Below are positions 35,070 to 44,297 of a stretch of 64,000 nucleotides of DNA, piece after piece (the first letter of the stretch is position 1; each line of letters begins with the position of its first letter). The notes under the pieces are model-generated. The model searched no databases. It was given only the letters and a program-made list of their open reading frames with translations, and was not told where the DNA came from. The DNA lies in NCBI RefSeq assembly GCF_024585285.1, contig NZ_CP040755.1, forward strand, positions 2,356,001-2,420,000, written 5' to 3'. The position numbers were made by a program, and so were the translations under genes. Source of the stretch: Colwellia sp. M166. Its GTDB lineage: Bacteria; Pseudomonadota; Gammaproteobacteria; Enterobacterales; Alteromonadaceae.

Positions 35070-37244
35070 TTACAGTGTTTCCAAGTTAGCATAGGCAACC
35101 ACGAGCCACTTGCAGCCTACATCAGCAAAATTAACTTGAATACGACTTTGTGGACCACTACCTTCATAGTTCAATACCACGCCATCGCCAAACTTTTTAT
35201 GTCGAACATTTTGGCCTAATTTAAAGCCTGAGTTACCAAAACTCTCTAAAGTGATTGTTGATGAGAATCGACCTTTAGTTTTTGGCCTACTTACTTGGCT
35301 TTGTAAGCGAACTTCCTCGATGCACTCTTCAGGTAACTCCCGTAAAAATCGGCTAGCTTTATGGTTTTTCTCTTGACCATACAAGCGACGACTTTCTGCA
35401 TGACATAAATATAATTTTTGCATGGCACGTGTCATACCGACGTAGCACAAGCGACGCTCTTCTTCTAAGCGACTAATATCTTCAACTGACTGCTGCGAAG
35501 GAAACATACCTTCTTCCAAACCAGCAATAAAGACTAATGGAAACTCTAAACCTTTCGCTGAATGCATAGTCATTAATTGCACAGCTGATTCATGTTCGTC
35601 AGCTTGTGATTCACCTGACTCTAATGCAGCGTGAGTCAAAAACGCGGTCAATGGACTTTGTTCTTCTTCAAGTTCAGGATCGACTTCAAAGGTCTGACAA
35701 GCGGTAACTAGCTCATTTAAGTTCTCTATTCTCGCTTCTGCACGTTCACCTTTTTCGGCTTGGTACATTGCTTTTAAACCTGAGTGTTGAATAACATAGT
35801 TTGCTTGTTGATCAAGGTTCAGGCTATTTGAATCATCTTCTAACTGGTCAATGACATTAATGAATTGTTGAATAACTTTAGCGCTACGGCCTTTAAGTTG
35901 TTCATTTTTCATCATCTGCTGACAGGCTTGCCACAAAGTGCATTCTAAGCTTCTCGCTGCATCGCGTACTAAGCTCAATGTTTGATTACCAATGCCACGT
36001 GTTGGTGTGTTAATCACACGTTCAAAGGCAGCGTCGTCGTCACGATTGTTTAATAAACGTAAGTAAGCAAGGGCATCTTTGATTTCTTGACGCTCAAAAA
36101 ATCGTAAACCGCCATAAATTTTATAAGGCAGTTTTGCTTGAATTAATGCTTCTTCCATCAGTCGTGACTGAGCATTACTACGATATAAAATAGCGACATT
36201 ATCCAATGAGCCGTCTTTTTTTCGCCATTCGGTGATACGTCCAGCAATAAAACGCGCTTCGTCAATCTCATTAAATGCGGTATAGATGGAGATTTTCTCT
36301 CCGGCATCACCGTCAGTCCACAAGTCTTTACCAAGGCGGTTGCTATTGTTGCCAATTAATTGGTTGGCGGCATTAAGAATATTAGCGGTTGAACGATAGT
36401 TTTGCTCAAGCTTAATGGTTTGTGCGCCATCAAAGTCCTGTAAAAAGCGTTGAATATTCTCAATTTTTGCACCACGCCAGCCATAGATAGATTGGTCATC
36501 ATCACCAACAATCATCACGTTGCCACTTTTCTTGCCGAGCAAGTTTAACCACGCATACTGAATAGCATTGGTATCTTGAAACTCATCAACTAAAACATGG
36601 GCAAAACGCTGTTGATAGTGTTGCAATAATTCAGGATTATTAAGCCAAAGCTCATGAGCCCTTAGTAATAATTCAGCAAAATCGACTAATCCAGCACGAT
36701 CACAGGTGTCTTGATAAACTCGATAAACTTTAACAAAAGTTTCTTCTGTGACATCAAATTGGGTATCAATATGCTGTGGTCGTAAACCTTCATCTTTTTT
36801 GCCATTGATATACCAAAGAAACTGCTTGGCTGGCCAGCGCTTTTCATCAAGCTCTAACGAGCGCACAATACGCTTAACCATACGAAGTTGATCGTCGGAA
36901 TCAAGTACTTGGAAGCTTTGTGGTAATTTCGCTTCTTGAAAGTGCATGCGCAATAAGCGATGTGCTAAACCATGGAAAGTTCCTACCCACATGCCGTGCA
37001 CATTACCATCAACGGTTTGCTCAACACGGGCGCGCATCTCAGCCGCTGCTTTATTGGTAAAAGTAACCGCTAAAATACTATGAGGTGATGCATGCTCAAC
37101 TTTCATTAACCAAGCAATACGTTGTACTAAAACTCGCGTTTTACCACTACCTGCACCAGCAAGCACTAACATATTTTGTAAAGGCGCTGCCACAACATCT
37201 CGCTGCTTGTCGTTCAACGAATCAAGTAATTCAGAAACATCCAT
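35070..37244 (-). CDS. uvrD: DNA helicase II UvrD
   Basis: 724 residues, superfamily 1A helicase for nucleotide-excision and mismatch repair. Walker A GAGSGKT is at 30-36, with [39 protein letters not shown] and MHSAKGLEFPLVFI. The C-terminal RNA-polymerase/UvrB-binding Tudor-like region ends FKLGQNVRHKKFGDGVVLNYEG, a UvrD hallmark absent from Rep. No LexA box is recognisable upstream; instead AGCGCTAT is repeated in the 5' region. Confidence 0.97.
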   Translation of the reverse strand: MDVSELLDSLNDKQRDVVAAPLQNMLVLAGAGSGKTRVLVQRIAWLMKVEHASPHSILAVTFTNKAAAEMRARVEQTVDGNVHGMWVGTFHGLAHRLLRMHFQEAKLPQSFQVLDSDDQLRMVKRIVRSLELDEKRWPAKQFLWYINGKKDEGLRPQHIDTQFDVTEETFVKVYRVYQDTCDRAGLVDFAELLLRAHELWLNNPELLQHYQQRFAHVLVDEFQDTNAIQYAWLNLLGKKSGNVMIVGDDDQSIYGWRGAKIENIQRFLQDFDGAQTIKLEQNYRSTANILNAANQLIGNNSNRLGKDLWTDGDAGEKISIYTAFNEIDEARFIAGRITEWRKKDGSLDNVAILYRSNAQSRLMEEALIQAKLPYKIYGGLRFFERQEIKDALAYLRLLNNRDDDAAFERVINTPTRGIGNQTLSLVRDAARSLECTLWQACQQMMKNEQLKGRSAKVIQQFINVIDQLEDDSNSLNLDQQANYVIQHSGLKAMYQAEKGERAEARIENLNELVTACQTFEVDPELEEEQSPLTAFLTHAALESGESQADEHESAVQLMTMHSAKGLEFPLVFIAGLEEGMFPSQQSVEDISRLEEERRLCYVGMTRAMQKLYLCHAESRRLYGQEKNHKASRFLRELPEECIEEVRLQSQVSRPKTKGRFSSTITLESFGNSGFKLGQNVRHKKFGDGVVLNYEGSGPQSRIQVNFADVGCKWLVVAYANLETL

Positions 37245-37386
37245 AGAAAGGTAAAATCAATAACAAAAATATAGCGCTATAATAGCAAGTTAAGCGCTAT
37301 TTTGATAATGCAATTGGAAAAGCATTCAATAAACACTTTTACATTCTGACCAAGAGAAAAGCACTAAAGGTTTAAAAGACAATGGC

Positions 37387-38097
37387 CTATGAAACTATTT
37401 TTGTTAATTGCTCGACATTATCAAGTGCAATAGTAGGTAAAACCTTTAATGCTTTACCTACTTGATACGGATTTAACCAAGCCGTTTGGCAACCGGCATT
37501 GATCGCACCAAACACATCATTTTTCCCACAATCGCCAACATGTAGTAGCTGCTCAGGAGCTAGATGTAACGCCAGACAGGCTTTATCAAACATATCGCGG
37601 TCAGGTTTTAATTTATTTTCAATTGAGGCATGGAAGTGATGAGTAAAATACTGAGCAATACCTATTTTATCGGTATCAACATTACCATTGGTAATCGCAA
37701 CTAACGGCATTTTAGTTTTAAGATAACCAAGAAAATCATGGGTATGCTGCGGCAGAGTAAAGTTACTACGTTGTTCAACAAAGTAATCTAGCGCATTATC
37801 CGCAAACATTGCCGCCTCAGCATCAGTCAAGCCAAGCGACAATGCACCTAAAAAGTAGCTTTTTTGTCGCAGTAGACCAACATCATGCTTTAATTCTGGT
37901 GCAAGCAGTAGCGCTTGCTGTCGAAAGGGCCACCAAAAACGAAAATCAAAAGCAGATGATTGAGCATTAAAAATATCTTTAAAATAACGAACCATTTTTG
38001 TATCGGTCGCCAACATGATCGGTTGATTACTGTAGAGCGTATCGTCTAAATCAAAACTAATAGCATGAAAAGGCTGTAGGCGCCGATAAAATCTCAC
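37387..38097 (-). CDS. yigB: HAD-family phosphatase YigB
   Basis: 236 residues from a GTG start. HAD motif I is SFDLDDTLY, motif II AITNGNVDTD and the late motifs are KPDRDMFDKA and HVGDCGKNDVFGA. E. coli YigB dephosphorylates FMN in riboflavin metabolism. It directly follows the DUF484 gene (11 bp); in E. coli xerC lies between these two genes, here it does not. Confidence 0.93.
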   Translation of the reverse strand: MRFYRRLQPFHAISFDLDDTLYSNQPIMLATDTKMVRYFKDIFNAQSSAFDFRFWWPFRQQALLLAPELKHDVGLLRQKSYFLGALSLGLTDAEAAMFADNALDYFVEQRSNFTLPQHTHDFLGYLKTKMPLVAITNGNVDTDKIGIAQYFTHHFHASIENKLKPDRDMFDKACLALHLAPEQLLHVGDCGKNDVFGAINAGCQTAWLNPYQVGKALKVLPTIALDNVEQLTKIVS

Positions 38098-38108
38098 AAT
38101 AAAATGAC

Positions 38109-38795
38109 CTAATAAAGCTGTTGGTAAAGTAGTTTTGCTACCAGTTTTTTAAATTGCCCTAATAGTAAGGTATCCATACGCGGATCAAAATGCTCAGCAT
38201 CTTGGCTACTAATGGCTAAAAATCCAAGATCTTCTTCTAGGTGAGTTAATCGCACTAACACCACCGAACCGCTCGTCGGCTGAGAAAAAATCAATTCTTG
38301 TTCACTTTGTTGTAAACGACCGAAATAGTATTGCTCTTTACTTAATCTATTTTCAATGATTTCACGACAGTCGTTAATGATCAAAGAGCTGTGCTGAACG
38401 TCTGTTGGCTTGACTAACCATAGCTTCAATGAGTCTAATGACAACAACTGCGTAGTTGCTTGATGCAAACAATCCAATAACTCAGTCGCAGCAGTACAGT
38501 CTAATAAACGTAAATAGAGATCACTATACAATGCAAATAGTTGTTCATTCTGATTAGCAATCACCATTAATTGCGTAATTTCTTCTTCTAAATTATGAAT
38601 TTTTTGTCGTTGTTGTGATAATTGCCGCTCGACTAAAGAGATCGTGCCACGCTGATGGTCTGGCAGCCTTAAACTGCTAACAAGTTCAGCTTGACGGTTA
38701 AAAAATTCAGGGTGCTGTTGCAGGTAACTAACGATTAATTCATCGGTTAGTTTTATATCGTCAGTCGACATAAGATTTTGATCATTTGATTGCAT
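38109..38795 (-). CDS. DUF484 family protein (YigA-like)
   Basis: 228 residues from ATG 38795, the first Met after the dapF stop; a second Met at 38771 is also possible, and an open frame running back into dapF is not coding. The N-terminal signature is IVSYLQQHPEFFNRQ, followed by RGTISLVERQLSQQRQ, a coiled coil (about 60-85) and a GAF-like domain (LDSLKLWLV, GFLAISSQDAEHFDPRMDT). The function is unknown. Its constant place beside dapF and xerC in other gammaproteobacteria suggests a link with chromosome or envelope upkeep, but that is conjecture. Confidence 0.88.
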   Translation of the reverse strand: MQSNDQNLMSTDDIKLTDELIVSYLQQHPEFFNRQAELVSSLRLPDHQRGTISLVERQLSQQRQKIHNLEEEITQLMVIANQNEQLFALYSDLYLRLLDCTAATELLDCLHQATTQLLSLDSLKLWLVKPTDVQHSSLIINDCREIIENRLSKEQYYFGRLQQSEQELIFSQPTSGSVVLVRLTHLEEDLGFLAISSQDAEHFDPRMDTLLLGQFKKLVAKLLYQQLY

Positions 38796-38815
38796 AGCTT
38801 TACTTTTATCTTGCT

Positions 38816-39646
38816 TTATAGGTTTATTTGACCGTCGAAAACATGTACGGCGGGGCCCGTCATTTTTACTGAATTGCCGGGGCCCTTCCAAAAGATTTTC
38901 AATTGACCACCAGGTAAATCAACTAACACTTGTCGATTGAGTTTTTTTTGCATTTGACCAACAACAACGGCGGCGCAAGCCCCGCTACCACAAGCCAAGG
39001 TTTCAGCAGCACCACGCTCATAGACACGTAGTTTAATATATTCAGGTGAAACCACTTCCATAAAACTAATATTGGCTTGTTGCGGAAAACGTTCATGCAG
39101 AGACAATGCTGCGCCCAACTTTGCTACCGGTGCCTTTTTTACATCATCAACCGTCAAAACACAGTGAGGGTTACCCATGGACACAACGCCACAAAGTACC
39201 GTCTCATCTTCACTACGCAAAATATAAGTACCTTCTTCTTTTTGCGCATTAAAAGGAATTTTACTCGGCTCAAATAGCGGTACCGGCATGTTGACAGAAA
39301 CGTTGCCATCTCGTTCAATAAATAGCGTCATTTTACCTGATTGCGTTGACACCTTAATTTTATGTTTATTGGTTAAACTTTTTAAGCGGACAAACTTTGC
39401 AAAACAGCGCGCACCATTACCGCATTGCCCAACTTCACTGCCATCAGCATTAAAAATGCGATAATGAAAGTCCAAGTCAGGGTCATATGGCGGTTCAACA
39501 ACCAGCACTTGATCGAAGCCAACTCCAAAATTTCGGTCAGCCAATTGCTTAATTTGTTCATTCGACAAATAAACATTTTGGGTCACATTGTCGAGCACGA
39601 GAAAATCGTTACCTAAACCGTGCATTTTAGAAAAATTTACTAACAT
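38816..39646 (-). CDS. dapF: Diaminopimelate epimerase
   Basis: DapF interconverts LL- and meso-diaminopimelate for lysine and peptidoglycan. 276 residues with the two catalytic cysteines in QCGNGARCF and [10 protein letters not shown], and the start [16 protein letters not shown] as in E. coli (274 aa). It is downstream of lysA by 17 bp, so lptM-lysA-dapF-DUF484-yigB form a leftward operon. Confidence 0.97.
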   Translation of the reverse strand: MLVNFSKMHGLGNDFLVLDNVTQNVYLSNEQIKQLADRNFGVGFDQVLVVEPPYDPDLDFHYRIFNADGSEVGQCGNGARCFAKFVRLKSLTNKHKIKVSTQSGKMTLFIERDGNVSVNMPVPLFEPSKIPFNAQKEEGTYILRSEDETVLCGVVSMGNPHCVLTVDDVKKAPVAKLGAALSLHERFPQQANISFMEVVSPEYIKLRVYERGAAETLACGSGACAAVVVGQMQKKLNRQVLVDLPGGQLKIFWKGPGNSVKMTGPAVHVFDGQINL

Positions 39647-39663
39647 CTATGCCTAATCTCACA

Positions 39664-40914
39664 CTACAAAGGTAATAAGCTTTCGCCTTGCCATAATTGG
39701 CTTAACGCTTCACGTTGTCTTATCAAGTAACTTTCGCTTCCGTCCACCATCACCTCAGCGGCACGTGGTCGGCTATTATAATTAGAACTCATGGTAAAGC
39801 CATAAGCACCAGCACTGCGTATTGCAAGTAGGTCGCCAGAACGTATCGCCAATGTGCGGTCTTTACCAAGAAAATCTCCGGTTTCACATATTGGGCCAAC
39901 CACATCGTATTGTGCACTAGCCACATCATCACGTTGTTCAACCGGAATAATAGCTTGCCATGCTTGATACAGCGCCGGCCTGATCAAATCGTTCATTGCC
40001 GCATCAACGATAGCAAAATTGCGTTCTTCACTGGTTTTTAGGTATTCAACTTCGGTCACCAAAATACCGGCATTCGCCATTACCGCTCTACCAGGCTCAT
40101 AAATAAGTGTCAGCGCTCGACCGACTAATTTTTCAGCAATAGCTTTGGCATATTCATTCGGGTGCGGCGGCTTTTCATCATCATAACAAACGCCTAAACC
40201 ACCACCGACATCAATATGTGAAAGCACAATACCTTGCTCAGCTAATTGGTCAACTAGCTTTAATACCCGATCAAGGGCATCTAAAAACGGCAATACTTCG
40301 GTTAGCTGTGAACCAATATGACAATCAACACCTTGAATATTAATATGCGATAAGGTCGTCGCATGTTGATATAACTCTGGAGCTTGCTCAATGCCAATGC
40401 CAAATTTATTTTCTTTTAAGCCGGTCGAAATATAAGGGTGTGTACCCGCGTCAACATCAGGATTAACCCGAAGAGAAATTGGCGCAATTTTATCAAGCTT
40501 TTCAGCGACAGCTTGAATACGCTCTAACTCTGCTGGTGATTCAACATTGAAACAATAAATACCCAGATTAAGCGCAAAAGCAATTTCATCTGAGGTTTTA
40601 CCCACCCCAGAAAATACCACTTTTTTCGGATCGCCACCGGCCTCAATGACCCGCATCAACTCACCTTTGGAGACAATATCAAAGCCAGAGCCTAGGCGCG
40701 CCATCACATTAAGCACTGCAATATTACTGTTAGCTTTTACTGCATAACAAACAAGATGCGGACGCTCGCCTGCCGCTTGGTCAAAAGCATGCCAGTGGCG
40801 CTCAATAGTCGCACGAGAATAAATATAGAGTGGTGTACCGTATTGCTTTGCTAATTCAGCGACCTGACATTGCTCGGCGTATAATGAATGCTGTTTACGA
40901 TTGAAGAAGTCCAA
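39664..40914 (-). CDS. lysA: Diaminopimelate decarboxylase
   Basis: LysA decarboxylates meso-DAP to lysine with PLP. 416 residues: the Schiff-base lysine in VCYAVKANSN near 58, the phosphate-binding HIDVGGGLG, YEPGRAVMANAG, and the dimer-interface CETGDFLG and GAYGFTMSSNYN motifs. It is located between lptM and dapF, as in Pseudomonas and Vibrio; E. coli has lysA elsewhere. Confidence 0.97.
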   Translation of the reverse strand: MDFFNRKQHSLYAEQCQVAELAKQYGTPLYIYSRATIERHWHAFDQAAGERPHLVCYAVKANSNIAVLNVMARLGSGFDIVSKGELMRVIEAGGDPKKVVFSGVGKTSDEIAFALNLGIYCFNVESPAELERIQAVAEKLDKIAPISLRVNPDVDAGTHPYISTGLKENKFGIGIEQAPELYQHATTLSHINIQGVDCHIGSQLTEVLPFLDALDRVLKLVDQLAEQGIVLSHIDVGGGLGVCYDDEKPPHPNEYAKAIAEKLVGRALTLIYEPGRAVMANAGILVTEVEYLKTSEERNFAIVDAAMNDLIRPALYQAWQAIIPVEQRDDVASAQYDVVGPICETGDFLGKDRTLAIRSGDLLAIRSAGAYGFTMSSNYNSRPRAAEVMVDGSESYLIRQREALSQLWQGESLLPL

Positions 40915-40925
40915 TGCCGTTGCCC

Positions 40926-41096
40926 CTACTGTTCTAAACTGGTTTTATCCATACTTTTATCAGTTTCTTCACTTGTTTTTGCTAAGTTCTCTTGCTGTTG
41001 CTCAGGAGTTTGGTATAAAGGACCTTTAATGCCACAGCCTGTTATGGTTGCCAAACTAAGCAAACTGATGAAAATAATTACAATTTGTTTATGCAT
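40926..41096 (-). CDS. lptM: LPS-assembly lipoprotein LptM (YifL)
   Basis: 56 residues from ATG 41096 (or 65 from ATG 41123). The signal peptide ends ATITGC, and the mature end is CGIKGPLYQTPEQ, the invariant LptM CGxKGPLY motif. LptM binds the LptD/LptE translocon and promotes its disulphide maturation. The tail is short, charged and disordered. Neither start has a clear ribosome site. It lies 11 bp before lysA and divergent from cyaY, its usual neighbour. Confidence 0.9.
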   Translation of the reverse strand: MHKQIVIIFISLLSLATITGCGIKGPLYQTPEQQQENLAKTSEETDKSMDKTSLEQ

Positions 41097-41206
41097 AATT
41101 GATTTATTCGATTTTTTTCCCATGATAGACGTTTTATAATCCCATGACCAATAATTACCAAGCAAAGATGAAAGAATCATAAAGCTCAGGTAAAAAGGAA
41201 CGATTA

Positions 41207-41527
41207 ATGAATGATAGTCAATACAATTTAGCTGCTGATGATATCTTACTTGCAGTAGAAGAAGCCATCGAAGATTGCGGCTGCGATATCGATTACGAAG
41301 GTGTTGGCGGCTTATTAACCCTAACATTTAAGAATAACAGTAAGATCATCATTAACAAGCAAGCACCCTTACACGAAATTTGGGTAGCAACGAAATTTAA
41401 CGGTCATCACTTTCATTTTGAAAATGAACAGTGGGTTGATAAGCGCGGCGGCGGAGAACTGTGGCAGTTTTTATCTGATGCCGCCAGCAAACAAGCAGAA
41501 GAAAGCATTGTCCTCTCTGCGCAATAA
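41207..41527 (+). CDS. cyaY: Iron-sulfur assembly regulator CyaY (frataxin)
   Basis: 106 residues with the frataxin fold: an acidic first helix (AADDILLAVEEAIED) for iron binding, then strands GGLLTLTFKNNSKIIINKQAP and IWVATKFNGHHFHF, and a final helix. It regulates IscS-driven Fe-S assembly. It is 21 bp before hemC and in the same direction, an unusual pairing because in E. coli these genes are separated by cyaA. Confidence 0.95.
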   Translation: MNDSQYNLAADDILLAVEEAIEDCGCDIDYEGVGGLLTLTFKNNSKIIINKQAPLHEIWVATKFNGHHFHFENEQWVDKRGGGELWQFLSDAASKQAEESIVLSAQ

Positions 41528-41548
41528 ACATTAAATAAGGTAATTGAA

Positions 41549-42481
41549 ATGACGCAACAAACCGTACGTATTGCAACGCGAAAAAGCGCACTGGCACTGT
41601 GGCAAGCAGAGTATGTAAAAGCACAACTTGAACACTTTCACCCGGGCATCAATGTTGAACTTGTGCCGATGACCACCAAAGGCGATATCATTCTCGATAC
41701 ACCGCTAGCCAAAGTTGGCGGCAAAGGTTTGTTTGTCAAAGAGCTTGAAGTGGCGATGCTAGAAAATCGTGCCGATATTGCCGTGCATTCAATGAAAGAT
41801 GTACCAGTAGAGTTTCCTGAAGGCTTAGGTTTAGAAATTATTTGTCCACGTGAAGACCCTCGTGATGCTTTTGTTTCTAATACCATCAATAGTTTAGCTG
41901 AGTTACCGCAAGGTGCTGTTGTTGGAACTTCAAGTTTACGTCGTCAATGCCAAATTAAAGCCATGCGTCCAGATTTAGATATTCGCGATTTGCGTGGTAA
42001 CGTCAATACCCGTCTTAAAAAGTTAGATAATGGCGAGTATGACGCCATCATACTGGCTTCAGCAGGCCTGATTCGTTTAGAAATGCCTGAGCGTATTCGC
42101 GAGTATATTGCTGCAGAAGTCATGCTACCGGCAAATGGCCAAGGTGCGGTTGGTATTGAATGTCGTACTGATGATGCGACAATTAAAGCGCTATTAGCGC
42201 CTCTTGGCTGTGAAGAAACGCGTATTCGGGTTATCGCCGAACGGGCAATGAATCGTGCACTTGAAGGTGGCTGTCAGGTTCCTATTGGTAGCTATGCTGT
42301 ACTTAACGGTCAAGAACTTCATTTGCGAGGTTTAGTCGGCGCTGTTGATGGTAGTGAAATACTCACCGGTGAAGTTCGCGGCAAGTTTGATGATGCGGAG
42401 CAGTTAGGCAACCAATTAGCAGAGGATTTATTAGCTAAAGGTGCCGATAAAATTCTCCGTCAGGTATACCAACAAGCTTAA
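41549..42481 (+). CDS. hemC: Porphobilinogen deaminase (hydroxymethylbilane synthase)
   Basis: HemC polymerises four porphobilinogens to hydroxymethylbilane. 310 residues: [16 protein letters not shown], the catalytic Asp loop [15 protein letters not shown], the arginine-rich [16 protein letters not shown] and the dipyrromethane-cofactor cysteine in [12 protein letters not shown] near 243. It has AAGG 7-10 nt upstream of ATG. It ends in a strong stem-loop, and hemD, which normally follows, is missing. Confidence 0.97.
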   Translation: MTQQTVRIATRKSALALWQAEYVKAQLEHFHPGINVELVPMTTKGDIILDTPLAKVGGKGLFVKELEVAMLENRADIAVHSMKDVPVEFPEGLGLEIICPREDPRDAFVSNTINSLAELPQGAVVGTSSLRRQCQIKAMRPDLDIRDLRGNVNTRLKKLDNGEYDAIILASAGLIRLEMPERIREYIAAEVMLPANGQGAVGIECRTDDATIKALLAPLGCEETRIRVIAERAMNRALEGGCQVPIGSYAVLNGQELHLRGLVGAVDGSEILTGEVRGKFDDAEQLGNQLAEDLLAKGADKILRQVYQQA

Positions 42482-42489
42482 ATAAATCA

Positions 42490-42515
42490 GCTGCGTTCTA
42501 AAAATAGAACGCAGC
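42490..42515 (+). terminator. Perfect stem-loop downstream of hemC
   Basis: GCTGCGTTCTA and TAGAACGCAGC form an 11-bp perfect stem with an AAAA loop, 9 nt past the hemC stop. The T-run is diluted (CACGATTTTATC), but the stem is very stable. Confidence 0.75.
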
Positions 42516-42920
42516 CACGATTTTATCGGCAATAACAGACCAACCTAAGCTACTGCCAAACATTTTGCATAAAAATAATACCTGCGCGATACAGTACCAT
42601 GGCGAATATTGCGAAAATTATCGATACTTTTAATGAAATAGCCAACTGCATTCATCAAAACATGGTATCAACGCCAGATAAATTGTATCTTAAGCATTCG
42701 GGCTTATTGATGTTTTAGTTTATAGCACTGTTGGATTTGAAAAATAGGCCCTAGTAACGCTTTATTGAAAATCATAGTAAACTTAATACAATATTCGCAC
42801 GCTTACTGGCAAGCTAAATGTTTATGATTTTTGCAAGTTAACGTATGACGAACGCAAACAATAAATATAAGCGAATATATTCAATATCCCTGACACCAAC
42901 ATGTGAGATAGGATCAGTTC
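42516..42920. other. hemC-hemX gap lacking hemD
   Basis: About 400 bp with no recognisable hemD sequence in any frame. The longest plus-strand frame with an ATG (42599-42721) would encode 40 residues starting MANIAKIIDTFNEIANC and has no clear ribosome site. The right part (42780-42920) probably holds the hemX promoter. I see no other signal. Confidence 0.5.
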
Positions 42921-44297
42921 ATGAGCGATAAAAAAGACCCAGAGCAAACTAAGCCTGAGAATAAAACATCAGCTATCAGCAGCAATACAAATCAGCAAAC
43001 TGATATATCAACTTCAATTGATATTAGCTCAACGCTTTTAGAGCCATCGAATGAAGAATCAGCAAAAAATGATCATGCTTCAGGGAAAAGCTCTGACACT
43101 TCAAAAAACACAAGCCAAACCACATCATCAATAGATAAAAATCAAGATAAGAGCACAGCAACAGTGAAAAATTCTGCTTCGACAACATCAACCACAGCGA
43201 ACACTAAAGCAACTAAAAAAAGTAATTCACCTAAGCATAAAGTTTCAAAACTCGCGATTTTAGCAATCATTATTGCCTTATTAGCTATCGCTGCCAGTGC
43301 CGGACATTACTACTGGAATGAATTGCAAAAAGCGCAATTTAGTCAACAACTCAGTACCGAACTACAAAAACAATTACAGTTAAGCCAAGGGCAAGTTACA
43401 CAGCAGTTAGCACAAAAATTGACGCAGCAGCAGCAAGCACATAATGCCCAACTTAAAGATCTAAAAACTAGTATCGAACGAAGTACTGCAAATAGTATTA
43501 TCGAACTGCAAAAACAACAGCAGCAACAAATGGCAAGTTTACGTCAGAAGCAACCAAGTGACTGGCTGTTAGAAGAAGCTGAGTACCTCATCCGAGTAGC
43601 AGCAAGAAGTCTGTGGTTAGAAAAAAACACCAGCACTGCCATTAGTTTACTTAATGATGCTGATTTACGTATACAAGAACTTAACGATCCGCAATTTTTA
43701 GTACTACGCCAGACCATTCAACAAGACATTGCTAAGTTACAATTATTGCCCGCACTAAAAACCGATGAAGTTATTTTAAAGTTAATGGCACTTGACCAAC
43801 AAATCAAGCAGTTACCACTAGCCATGGTCAATGTTCCTGACAATAGTGACACAGAGAGTAGTCTTGAATTAACCGAAAATGTCAGTGACTGGCAAGCTAA
43901 CCTAACTAAAACATGGCGTAAATTTATTGCTGATTTCATCACCGTTAACCGCAGAGCGGGTAATGTTGAACCTTTAATGTCACCACAGTTTCAACAAAAC
44001 TTAAGAGAAAACTTGAGTCTCAAACTACAAACCGCTACTTGGGCAGCTAGTCAAGCGAATAGTGATATCTATCGTCAATCGCTTGATGACATACAAAGCT
44101 GGCTTAATGACTATTTTGATATGTCACACCAAACAAATCAAAACTTTTTCAAAGTACTCGATGGCTTAAAAAATGAAACTATCAACGTAGCGTATCCAAA
44201 TGATCTCGCCGCATTAAAAGCGCTACGCCAGATATTATCTGACAAAAAGGCACCAGTGATTGAGCCAACAAAAATTGAGCAGCAAGAGGGCGTATAA
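42921..44297 (+). CDS. hemX: HemX family membrane protein
   Basis: 458 residues. A long Ser/Thr/Lys/Asn-rich disordered cytosolic tail (about 1-105) precedes one membrane helix (AILAIIIALLAIAAS, about 111-130), then a Gln-rich periplasmic coiled coil and a helical domain with DWLLEEAEYLIRVAARSLWLE and the signature block NRRAGNVEPLMSP. The family, despite its uroporphyrinogen-methylase-like name, has no proven enzymatic activity. It is coupled to hemY by TAATG overlap. Confidence 0.93.
   Translation: MSDKKDPEQTKPENKTSAISSNTNQQTDISTSIDISSTLLEPSNEESAKNDHASGKSSDTSKNTSQTTSSIDKNQDKSTATVKNSASTTSTTANTKATKKSNSPKHKVSKLAILAIIIALLAIAASAGHYYWNELQKAQFSQQLSTELQKQLQLSQGQVTQQLAQKLTQQQQAHNAQLKDLKTSIERSTANSIIELQKQQQQQMASLRQKQPSDWLLEEAEYLIRVAARSLWLEKNTSTAISLLNDADLRIQELNDPQFLVLRQTIQQDIAKLQLLPALKTDEVILKLMALDQQIKQLPLAMVNVPDNSDTESSLELTENVSDWQANLTKTWRKFIADFITVNRRAGNVEPLMSPQFQQNLRENLSLKLQTATWAASQANSDIYRQSLDDIQSWLNDYFDMSHQTNQNFFKVLDGLKNETINVAYPNDLAALKALRQILSDKKAPVIEPTKIEQQEGV

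Noticed and set aside
37245..37330. LexA box before uvrD
   Set aside because: No CTGT-N8-ACAG dyad is present; only repeated AGCGCTAT sequences are seen.
38796..38891. Upstream extension of the DUF484 protein into dapF
   Set aside because: The added residues are an out-of-frame reading of the dapF 3' end with a basic, non-conserved sequence.
42599..42721. 40-codon ORF as a remnant of hemD
   Set aside because: The translation shows no HemD motif and no ribosome site; random open frame is the simpler explanation.
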